Shown here: in pieces, positions 1 to 5,210 of the stretch
Layout of the letters: every line of letters starts with the position of its first letter
How positions within the stretch are numbered: position 1 is the stretch's first letter
From: Candidatus Fermentibacteraceae bacterium
GTDB lineage: Bacteria > Fermentibacterota > Fermentibacteria > Fermentibacterales > JCC-6
Length of the DNA: 6,354 nt
Assembly (NCBI GenBank): GCA_029932015.1
Contig: JAOZQW010000117.1
Location: 1-6,354 of the forward strand
Direction of reading: 5' to 3'
The notes under the pieces: model-generated
What the model saw: only the letters and a program-made list of their open reading frames with translations
Databases searched by the model: none
What the model was told of the DNA's origin: nothing
Program-made: the position numbers and the translations under genes

Positions 1-857
1 TGGAACTGGACCCCACTGACAGCAAGGCTCATTTCAACAGGGCTGTTGCCTACTCAAAAACAGGGGATTACAGTGAGGCAATCGAAGGATTCAACAGAGC
101 CCTCCTCAGGGATCCAGTCAATCCGGAGAGCTACCACAGTCGCGCAGTCGCCAATCTGGCTCTGGGGCGTAATTCCGATGCAGCGATTGACTGCAGGTCA
201 GCAATTGAGCTTGATCCTGATGTGGCTGAGTATTACTACGATCTCGCTCGGGCATATGATGGATTGGGCTTCGCCTCGGCCCTCGATAATTACACGATTT
301 GCATCACACTTGATCCGGACCACGGCAAGGCGTACTACGGGAGAGCCCAGTTCTACATGGCAGTTGAAGATTATGAGAATGCTATTGCAGACTTCGACCG
401 GATGCTGGAACTGCTTCCAGAGGAGGATTCAGGCTGGTTCTGGCGGGGCATGGCGTATGGATATGTGAATGATTGGGATCGAGCCATTCAGGAAATGGAC
501 GAGGCTATTCGTCTGGACCCGGACTATGCCAGCTACTACTGGCGCAGGGCGCAGGCACTGACCAATGTTGAGCGGCTTGAAGAAGCAATAGCGGACTACG
601 AGCTTGTGATTGCTCTGAGCCCGGACTATTCAGATGCATACCTCTACATGGGGCTGCTCTACCAGAGACTACAGGATTGGCAGAATGCAATTGATGAATT
701 CACGAATGCTATTGCACTCGATCCCGACTGCTTCAATTCCTATCTCTACAGGTCTCAGTGCTATGAACAGCTAGGTGATTTAGCAGCGGCGCAAGCTGAT
801 ATGGATTCGGTCGCCAGGATCGACCCAAGGCTCATTCCACCTGACAAAGACCAATGA
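1..857 (+). CDS. Tetratricopeptide-repeat (TPR) protein, 5' end missing
   Basis: The frame is open from position 3 (first codon GAA) to TGA 855-857, giving about 284 residues with the start lying left of the window. Nearly the whole protein is TPR: after a leftover ELDP from an earlier unit, eight consecutive units of about 34 residues can be laid out, each ending in a xLDPD-like turn (for example IELDPD, ITLDPD, IRLDPD, IALDPD) with the usual A/Y/G/A spacing (RAxAY...G.Y..AI.D...AI.LDP). The fourth unit is one residue short. The last unit ends in a short polar tail, PPDKDQ. No enzymatic domain, membrane segment or signal peptide is visible in this part, but the N-terminus is unseen and could hold one. 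TPR solenoids bind proteins or peptides; the partner is unknown. The stop overlaps the next start (ATGA), so the two products are probably translated together. An internal GTG at 222 is not the true start. Confidence 0.9.
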   Translation, partial: ELDPTDSKAHFNRAVAYSKTGDYSEAIEGFNRALLRDPVNPESYHSRAVANLALGRNSDAAIDCRSAIELDPDVAEYYYDLARAYDGLGFASALDNYTICITLDPDHGKAYYGRAQFYMAVEDYENAIADFDRMLELLPEEDSGWFWRGMAYGYVNDWDRAIQEMDEAIRLDPDYASYYWRRAQALTNVERLEEAIADYELVIALSPDYSDAYLYMGLLYQRLQDWQNAIDEFTNAIALDPDCFNSYLYRSQCYEQLGDLAAAQADMDSVARIDPRLIPPDKDQ

Positions 858-2203
858 GCGATTCAAGAAGGAGGAGGCTGATTAAGCGAGGGCCAGAAGC
901 CCTGGCGGATGCCATTCTCAGACATGCGGAAAGGTGCGATACGGCCAATGAGATCGTGGAACGCATGATTGCCACGCCGGAGGAGAACAGGAAGAGTTTC
1001 AGGAGAAAAATTGCGGGGCTCAAACGCTCGACACGCTTCGTGGACTGGCGAGAGGCCGACAGTCTTGCAGATAAGCTGGAAGGATTGCTGGATCACCTGA
1101 GAACCTTTGTTGAAGATCCCCGGGAAGGCACGGAGTTCGTTGCCGCTTTCTTCAGGACAGACAACGCAACATTCGAAAGATGTGATGATTCCAATGGAGC
1201 AGTCGGAAGCGTGTACCGATGGAATGCGATGAAGCTCTTCGTGGAGTACGCACTGAAATGCGAGGACAAGGACCGGCTGGCCGACCTGGTCGTCAAGTTG
1301 GCCAGCGAGAATCCAGACTCCGTTCGAGGCTCCCTTATCGATTGTGCCGCGGAGTATCTGCCCGAAGAGAACATCCGCACCATGATCACACACTTCGAGG
1401 AGCTGGCCGATCGTGAAGAAGATTCCTATAAGAAGGGGGACTGGCTTCGTTTTGTCGGCTCGCTGGCCAGGCAGATCAATGATGCATCCCTTTTCGAGAG
1501 GACGATGATAACCTCATGGGGAGAGTCATCATCTGCCTGTCTGGACATAGCCAGTGTATATCTGGAGAGTGATGATGCCGAGAGCGCTCTTGCATGGCTG
1601 GAGCGGATGCCAACAGAAAAAGACCACCAGATTGCTGATCGGGATCGCCTGCTGCTCGCGGTCTACGGCAGGCTCGGGGAGTCCGAGAAACAGGCGCAGG
1701 CCGCATGGCGCATTCTCAGGCGCAGTCGCAGCAGCGGGACTCTTCAGGACCTGCTCGATGTCATAGGCGGGGAGAAGCGTGATGAGGTGATCGAAGGAGA
1801 AGTGGCCGCTGTCCTCGGGAAGCAGCAGCTGTCTATGACGGATGCTGCGTTTCTGATCGAGAGCGGACGGCTGGATGATGCGGAAACATACCTGCTCGAC
1901 CGGGCTGAACAGCTTGACGGTGATATCTACTCTAGCCTGATTCCCCTGGCGAAATCCATGGAAGCGCAGGACTACCCCCTGGTCACTTCCCTGCTGTATC
2001 GCGCTCTGCTTGACTCAATCCTCAAACGTGCTTACACGAAAGCCTATTCGTATGGAGTGCGTTACCTCAGAAAACTGGACAACCTGTCGAAGTCCATCAC
2101 AGACTGGCGCAATATCGATGATCATTCCGCTTATATGGAGCATCTCCTGGAGAAGCACGGCAGGAAGAAAAGCTTCTGGTCGAGATACGATGGGGATGCT
2201 TGA
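854..2203 (+). CDS. DUF6880-like helical-repeat protein of unknown function
   Basis: This is a 449-residue protein starting at ATG 854, inside the TPR stop codon, and ending in tandem in-frame stops TGA-TAA (2201-2206). I recognise a DUF6880-like pattern from memory: a basic N-terminus (RRRRLIKRG, residues 5-13) leading into a helical segment; a central FERCDDSNGAVG motif (107-118); and a C-terminal helical stretch (about 376-441) containing LLYRALLDSIL and ending HGRKKSFW. Residues about 225-285 (DIASVYLESDDAESALAWLE) look like TPR/HEAT-type helical pairs. No signal peptide, membrane segment or clear catalytic motif is present. No good ribosome-binding site precedes the start; the AGGAGGAGG just downstream encodes the arginine run, so translation probably depends on coupling to the TPR gene. 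DUF6880 proteins have no assigned biochemical role that I know, so none is given. The family call needs a profile search; the gene itself is secure from its length and context. Confidence 0.85.
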   Translation: MSDSRRRRLIKRGPEALADAILRHAERCDTANEIVERMIATPEENRKSFRRKIAGLKRSTRFVDWREADSLADKLEGLLDHLRTFVEDPREGTEFVAAFFRTDNATFERCDDSNGAVGSVYRWNAMKLFVEYALKCEDKDRLADLVVKLASENPDSVRGSLIDCAAEYLPEENIRTMITHFEELADREEDSYKKGDWLRFVGSLARQINDASLFERTMITSWGESSSACLDIASVYLESDDAESALAWLERMPTEKDHQIADRDRLLLAVYGRLGESEKQAQAAWRILRRSRSSGTLQDLLDVIGGEKRDEVIEGEVAAVLGKQQLSMTDAAFLIESGRLDDAETYLLDRAEQLDGDIYSSLIPLAKSMEAQDYPLVTSLLYRALLDSILKRAYTKAYSYGVRYLRKLDNLSKSITDWRNIDDHSAYMEHLLEKHGRKKSFWSRYDGDA

Positions 2204-2281
2204 TAAGAGCGAAGTGCTGATGAAGCAGTCACAGGATCATGTAAGCAGAATTCCTATTGCAGCCAGTATATCCGACACACC

Positions 2282-2309
2282 TTGACATAGTATCACAATG
2301 TGATACTAT
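2282..2309 (+). promoter_or_regulatory. Putative sigma70-type promoter of hicAB
   Basis: An exact -35 box TTGACA lies at 2282-2287. Sixteen bases later is TACTAT (2304-2309), matching 4 of 6 bases of the -10 consensus. A transcript would begin at about 2315-2318, which coincides with the start of hicA (GTG 2316, ATG 2319), leaving almost no 5' leader. No better promoter is visible between the DUF6880 stop and hicA. This is a prediction from spacing and match only. Confidence 0.6.
2287..2309 (+). promoter_or_regulatory. Perfect inverted repeat, probable HicB operator
   Basis: ATAGTATCAC (2287-2296) is the exact reverse complement of GTGATACTAT (2300-2309), separated by AAT. The 10-bp arms fill the promoter spacer and cover the -10 hexamer, so a bound dimer would block RNA polymerase. 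HicB here carries a C-terminal ribbon-helix-helix-like segment, and hic operons are commonly repressed by the antitoxin or the HicAB complex. The assignment to HicB is therefore inference from position; the repeat itself is directly visible. Confidence 0.75.
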
Positions 2310-2318
2310 AGAAGAGTG

Positions 2319-2573
2319 ATGAACAGGAAACACAGAAGTACTCTGAAAAGGATCTTCGAGAAACCGGAGCGATCTGATATTCCCTGGAAGGATATCGAAG
2401 CAATGATAGTGGCATTAGGCGGAGAGATATCAGAGGGACAGGGATCCCGGGTTCGGATCTTCCTGAATGGAACTCGAGCTGTGTTTCACAGACCACATCC
2501 CAAGCGGATCACCGCAAAGGGTGCGGTCAAATCGGTTCGGAGATTTCTACGGGAAGCAGAAGTGAGGGAATGA
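2319..2573 (+). CDS. hicA: HicA-family toxin (putative mRNA interferase)
   Basis: A protein of 84-85 residues, the usual size for HicA, a small double-stranded-RNA-binding-like fold that cleaves mRNA when not neutralised by HicB. ATG 2319 gives MNRKHRSTL; GTG 2316 one codon earlier is the alternative. Visible family features, numbered from the GTG, are: N-terminal NRKH; IPWKDIEAMIVALGGEISEG (22-41); GSRVRIFLNG (43-52); FHRPHP (57-62); and the C-terminal helix KGAVKSVRRFLREA (68-81). The GSH motif with catalytic histidine of better-studied HicA proteins is GSR here; histidines occur instead in FHRPHP, as I recall for a large HicA subfamily. No Shine-Dalgarno site stands at a proper distance, in line with a nearly leaderless transcript. 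The toxin-first order and overlap with hicB are typical of hic operons. Confidence 0.9.
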   Translation: MNRKHRSTLKRIFEKPERSDIPWKDIEAMIVALGGEISEGQGSRVRIFLNGTRAVFHRPHPKRITAKGAVKSVRRFLREAEVRE

Positions 2574-2938
2574 TGGAGTACAAGGGCTATATCGGTAATG
2601 TTGAATTCGATGATAAGGCGGGCATCTTCCATGGAGATGTTATCAATCTCCGTGATGTAGTAACCTTTCAGGGGGAAACAGTAGAACAGCTTCGGAAAGC
2701 CTTTCAGGATTCAATCGATGACTATCTTGACTTCTGTTCCGAACGAGGAGAAACCCCTGAGAAACCCTATTCAGGCAAGTTCATGGTCCGAGTCGAACCC
2801 GAATTGCATAAAGCAGTAGCAGTATGTGCAAAGTTATCACATAAGAGCCTCAATGCATGGATTCATGACACTCTGGAAACATCGGTGAAGAAAGAGAACC
2901 TCCAAGTCAATTCAGAGGATCCAGCAGCTCACCGCTGA
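2573..2938 (+). CDS. hicB: HicB-family antitoxin
   Basis: A protein of 121-122 residues that should bind and block HicA and repress the operon. The N-terminal half (about residues 3-58, YKGYIGNVEFDD through ETVEQLRKAFQDSIDDYLDF) is the degenerate RNase H-like HicB fold. The C-terminal part (about 70-103, KFMVRVEPELH then the helical HKSLNAWIHDTLE) is a ribbon-helix-helix-like DNA-binding domain, which fits the palindrome ahead of hicA. A polar tail of about 15 residues follows. Two adjacent ATGs are possible: 2570, overlapping the hicA stop as ATGA, or 2573. GAGGG at 2564-2568 is one base from the first and four from the second, so 2573 is preferred. Either way the gene is translationally coupled to hicA. 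Confidence 0.92.
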   Translation: MEYKGYIGNVEFDDKAGIFHGDVINLRDVVTFQGETVEQLRKAFQDSIDDYLDFCSERGETPEKPYSGKFMVRVEPELHKAVAVCAKLSHKSLNAWIHDTLETSVKKENLQVNSEDPAAHR

Positions 2939-2970
2939 TTCAGCCACTTCAATATCTGTTCAACGAGCTG

Positions 2971-3012
2971 TGACATTGTATGTGACATTTGACATGACAT
3001 TCATGGTGACAT
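2971..3012 (+). repeat. TGACAT direct-repeat array, probable operator of the Xre-RES module
   Basis: TGACAT starts at 2971, 2983, 2995 and 3007, an exact 12-bp period, with a fifth copy at 2990 that overlaps the third periodic copy by one base. The first two copies are extended to TGTGACATT. The array spans the predicted -35 box and spacer of the next promoter. A 12-bp period is slightly more than one helical turn, so bound proteins would lie on roughly the same face. The antitoxin downstream has a helix-turn-helix and is the natural candidate ligand (inference). Confidence 0.75.
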
Positions 3013-3017
3013 ATCTA
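2989..3017 (+). promoter_or_regulatory. Putative promoter of the Xre-RES toxin-antitoxin module
   Basis: An exact TTGACA (2989-2994) is followed after 17 bases by TATCTA (3012-3017), a weak -10 that keeps only the first three consensus bases. A start near 3023-3025 would give a very short leader ahead of the ribosome site at 3027-3032. The -35 and spacer are built from TGACAT repeats, so occupancy of the repeats would occlude polymerase. The weak -10 keeps confidence moderate. Confidence 0.5.
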
Positions 3018-3041
3018 TTTGTCAGCAGGAGGTGAATGAAT

Positions 3042-3404
3042 ATGCAGATACGTTCGCAATTCGCTGCCCGGTATGCTAAGCGGTCGGTTGAATGGATGAG
3101 AGAGAGCCTCGAACTCACCAATAGGGAAATAGGCCTTGCTCTGGGCGCAACCCCTAGGACGGTCATTCGCTGGACCAACCTGGAGAGTTCACCATCTCCA
3201 GCTCATCGTGAGCAGATAGGGAACATGAATGTACTCAGGCATCTTCTTTCGGTCTCCTTCCGGAGCGAAGAGGGAATGCTAAAGTGGCTCATGACAGAAA
3301 TTCCTGCGCTCGGGGGTCGAACACCGCTTCATTCCATACTCAATGGTGATATAGACGGTGTTATAGGACTTCTTGGTACCCTCATGGCCGGGGCCTTCGT
3401 CTGA
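3042..3404 (+). CDS. Xre/MbcA/ParS-type antitoxin (DUF2384 toxin-binding domain)
   Basis: A 120-residue antitoxin predicted to neutralise the RES protein encoded next and to repress its own promoter. The N-terminal half holds a helix-turn-helix (about residues 25-46: LTNREIGLALGATPRTVIRW). The C-terminal half (about 64-120) matches the MbcA/ParS toxin-binding domain: a helical segment LLSVSFRSEEGMLKWL, then the hallmark ALGGRTPLHSILNGD and a last helix ending LMAGAFV, the usual end of such proteins. A strong AGGAGGTGA (3027-3035) precedes two in-frame ATGs: 3036, only 3 bases after AGGAGG, and 3042, 9 bases after. The second is preferred; the first would add MN. The stop TGA overlaps the proposed toxin start as CTGA. 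Confident on family and pairing. Confidence 0.9.
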   Translation: MQIRSQFAARYAKRSVEWMRESLELTNREIGLALGATPRTVIRWTNLESSPSPAHREQIGNMNVLRHLLSVSFRSEEGMLKWLMTEIPALGGRTPLHSILNGDIDGVIGLLGTLMAGAFV

Positions 3405-3892
3405 GGTTTACAGGCCTCATCTGGCGCGGCATCCCTCGAGATGCACATCCACTTGATTATCACTACCTCCTTCTTGCCAGAGGCAGGTGGAACCGATTTG
3501 GTGAATATGGTTGTCTGTACACATCACTTACAGAGGATGGCGTCAGGGCGGAATACAGCAAGACCCTGAGATCTGCGGTCATTCGCCCGAAGATCCTTAT
3601 TCCGATGGATATCGTCTCAGTCCAGGTTATCGTGGATCCTGTGCTCGACCTCACTTCAAGCCGGATCAGCGCAGGTATAGGTGTTGAAACGAATAGACTC
3701 ATGAATGATGCAGATGAAGACATGGAGTACTGCCGCACCATTGCTGACTGGGCAAGGACAGAGGGATACTGGGCTATACTCTCTCCTTCAGCGGCTCTTC
3801 CCGGGACGAAAAACCTCAATATCTACCTTTCGGACAGCCCTGAGCACCTTTCACTCAAGGCAGGTACTGACAGGCTCCCTCTCAACTACTGA
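3401..3892 (+). CDS. RES-domain toxin, probably NAD-consuming, with CTG start
   Basis: Read from CTG 3401, this is a 163-residue single-domain RES protein, a normal size for the family. RES toxins degrade NAD+ (MbcT, RES-Xre modules) or ADP-ribosylate a target (ParT). The N-terminus shows LIWRGIPRDAHPLDY (6-20) and GRWNRFGEYGCLYTS (28-42). Arg29, Tyr40 and Glu51 fall almost where the essential Arg/Tyr/Glu triad of characterised RES toxins lies. The C-terminal half keeps GYWAILSPSAALPG (122-135) and NIYLSDSPEH (140-149), the usual LxVPSA...N...NPxH pattern in altered form. No ATG, GTG or TTG lies in frame between the upstream stop (3347-3349) and ATG 3605; that ATG is residue 69 and would remove the triad. 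CTG 3401 overlaps the antitoxin stop, like an ATGA junction. No clear ribosome site is seen, so translation is probably coupled. Domain call is strong; the start is inferred. Confidence 0.85.
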   Translation: MRFTGLIWRGIPRDAHPLDYHYLLLARGRWNRFGEYGCLYTSLTEDGVRAEYSKTLRSAVIRPKILIPMDIVSVQVIVDPVLDLTSSRISAGIGVETNRLMNDADEDMEYCRTIADWARTEGYWAILSPSAALPGTKNLNIYLSDSPEHLSLKAGTDRLPLNY

Positions 3893-4061
3893 TCCGTATA
3901 TTCCAGCTCTGCACAGGAAGCCCGAATGGTCCGGATTTCGCCTGTTCCATTCATCCTCATATTGCTATTGTATCCCTTGAGTTTTTACAGAAAGGCTACC
4001 GGGGGTTTCACAGCCCGGAACAGGCTGGACCCGCCCCCACCGAACCGCAGTTTGGAGGGTG
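3893..4061 (+). other. Leader region between the RES toxin and sucC
   Basis: About 170 bases without a gene. No intrinsic terminator (stem plus T-run) is visible after the toxin: the T5 at 3982-3986 has no stem before it. No good promoter is seen either; TTGCTA at 3962-3967 has only a poor partner around 3985-3990. The region contains the long inverted repeat listed separately and ends with TTTGGAGGG, whose GGAGG (4054-4058) is the ribosome site of sucC. The suc operon should have a promoter here or upstream, but I cannot place it. Confidence 0.5.
3940..4025 (+). repeat. 9-bp inverted repeat in the sucC leader with competing inner hairpin
   Basis: GCCTGTTCC (3940-3948) and GGAACAGGC (4017-4025) are exact reverse complements 68 bases apart. 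GTCC (3929-3932) and GGAC (4027-4030) can extend the pairing across an unequal internal loop. Inside, CCGGG (3999-4003) can pair with CCCGG (4014-4018), which shares bases 4017-4018 with the outer arm, so the two pairings compete in part. No known riboswitch class is recognised. Confidence 0.45.
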
Positions 4062-5210
4062 ATGAAACTCGAAGAATTCCAGGCCAAGAGACTCTACGCT
4101 GATTTCGGGATACCCGTTACCGAGGGCATCCTCATCACTGATCATGCACATGCGAAGGCTGCCGCCGAGAAGGTCGGCCTCCCTGTAGTGGTCAAGGCGC
4201 AGGTCCAGGCCGGCGGCCGGGGCAAGGCTGGCGGAGTCAAGCTCGCCCGTACACACGCCGAGGTCGTCGAGATATCAGAGTCCATTCTCGGTATGACGAT
4301 CAAGGATCTCCTGGTCGAGAGGGTTCTCATAGACCCCGCAGTTGCCATTGCCGGTGAGTACTACATCGGGATAACAGTCGACCGCAGGAAGAAGCTCCCC
4401 GTCCTCATGGCTTCAGCCGCAGGGGGAGTAGATATCGAGAAGGTCGCGGCGGAGACTCCCGAGAAGATCATCTTCCATCCCATCAATCCCGAAAGAGGTC
4501 TCCGTCCATTCGAGGCCAAACAGGTCGCATTCAAGCTCTTCACCGACAAGAAGAAGGCGCTTGCCGCCGCAGCCATCATGGTAAAGCTCTGGTGCTGCTA
4601 CAGGGACACAGATGCTTCCCTTGCAGAGATAAACCCCCTGGTTGAACTGGAGGACGGCAGCATCCTCGCTATCGATGCCAAGGTCGTCCTGGATGACAGC
4701 GCTCTCTATCGCCATCCTGATCTCGAGAAGCTCCGCATCGCCACTCCGAACGAGGAGAAGGAGCTGGCAGCGAAGGCCATGGGTCTTAGCTATGTCCAGC
4801 TGGACGGTGAGATAGGCTGCATGGTGAACGGCGCCGGTCTCGCCATGGCCACAATGGACGTCATCAAGCACCTCGGCGGCACCCCTGCCAACTTTCTGGA
4901 CATTGGAGGCAGCTCCAGCTCCGAGAAGGTCGTCTACGCCATGAAGCTCCTTGTCTCCGATGCCAATGTGAAGGCGATATTCATCAACGTATTCGGCGGC
5001 ATCACCCGCTGCGACGATGTCGCAAGGGGGCTGGTGCAGGCACTTGAGCAGATAAACACGGACCTGCCATTCGTCGTCAGGCTTACCGGCACCAACGAGG
5101 AGGAGGGCCGGAAGATACTCGCAGATGCGGGTATCAGCGCCACCTCTGATATGACAGGGGGGGCTCGAAGAGCCATCGCCCTGGCTGCTGGAGAGGAGGC
5201 GGTCGAATGA
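4062..5210 (+). CDS. sucC: Succinyl-CoA synthetase (ADP/GDP-forming) beta subunit
   Basis: The beta subunit of succinate-CoA ligase carries the ATP-grasp nucleotide site and, with SucD, interconverts succinyl-CoA + NDP + phosphate and succinate + NTP + CoA. Length is 382 residues from ATG 4062, close to the bacterial norm; GTG 4059 is a one-codon-longer alternative, but it overlaps the GGAGGG ribosome site. Visible motifs: N-terminal MKLEEFQAKRLYADFGIPV; ATP-grasp VVVKAQVQAGGRGKAGGVK (42-60, Lys45 and GGRGK 51-55); GEYYIG (98-103); EINPLVELEDGSILAIDAK (189-207), where Asn191 and Asp205 match the magnesium ligands with the same spacing as in E. coli; GCMVNGAGLAMATMD; and INVFGGITRCD near the C-terminus. 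The usual GGGAT loop after FLDI reads GGSSSS. Nucleotide specificity cannot be read from this. The stop overlaps the sucD start (ATGA). Confidence 0.97.
   Translation: MKLEEFQAKRLYADFGIPVTEGILITDHAHAKAAAEKVGLPVVVKAQVQAGGRGKAGGVKLARTHAEVVEISESILGMTIKDLLVERVLIDPAVAIAGEYYIGITVDRRKKLPVLMASAAGGVDIEKVAAETPEKIIFHPINPERGLRPFEAKQVAFKLFTDKKKALAAAAIMVKLWCCYRDTDASLAEINPLVELEDGSILAIDAKVVLDDSALYRHPDLEKLRIATPNEEKELAAKAMGLSYVQLDGEIGCMVNGAGLAMATMDVIKHLGGTPANFLDIGGSSSSEKVVYAMKLLVSDANVKAIFINVFGGITRCDDVARGLVQALEQINTDLPFVVRLTGTNEEEGRKILADAGISATSDMTGGARRAIALAAGEEAVE

Noticed and set aside
46..468. A 140-codon + strand frame over the TPR gene
   Set aside because: It is out of frame with the TPR repeats and its translation is low-complexity with no family resemblance.
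2010..2285. A 91-codon frame running past the DUF6880-like stop into the hicAB promoter
   Set aside because: Most of it overlaps the confident gene in another frame, it has no ribosome site, and it would end inside the hicAB promoter.
3605..3892. A 95-residue protein starting at ATG 3605
   Set aside because: It is the C-terminal part of the RES toxin; the same frame upstream encodes the conserved N-terminal RES motifs, so this ATG is an internal methionine (residue 69).
3960..3990. Possible promoter for sucC (TTGCTA plus an AT-rich stretch)
   Set aside because: No acceptable -10 hexamer lies at a proper distance, so I did not list it as a promoter.
3999..4018. Hairpin CCGGG/CCCGG as a terminator after the RES gene
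   Set aside because: The stem is only 5 bp with a 10-base loop and is not followed by a T-run.
5157..5163. Run of seven G near the 3' end of sucC as a frameshift or slippage site
   Set aside because: The frame reads through into a conserved-looking C-terminus and the normal stop, so nothing indicates programmed or accidental frameshifting.
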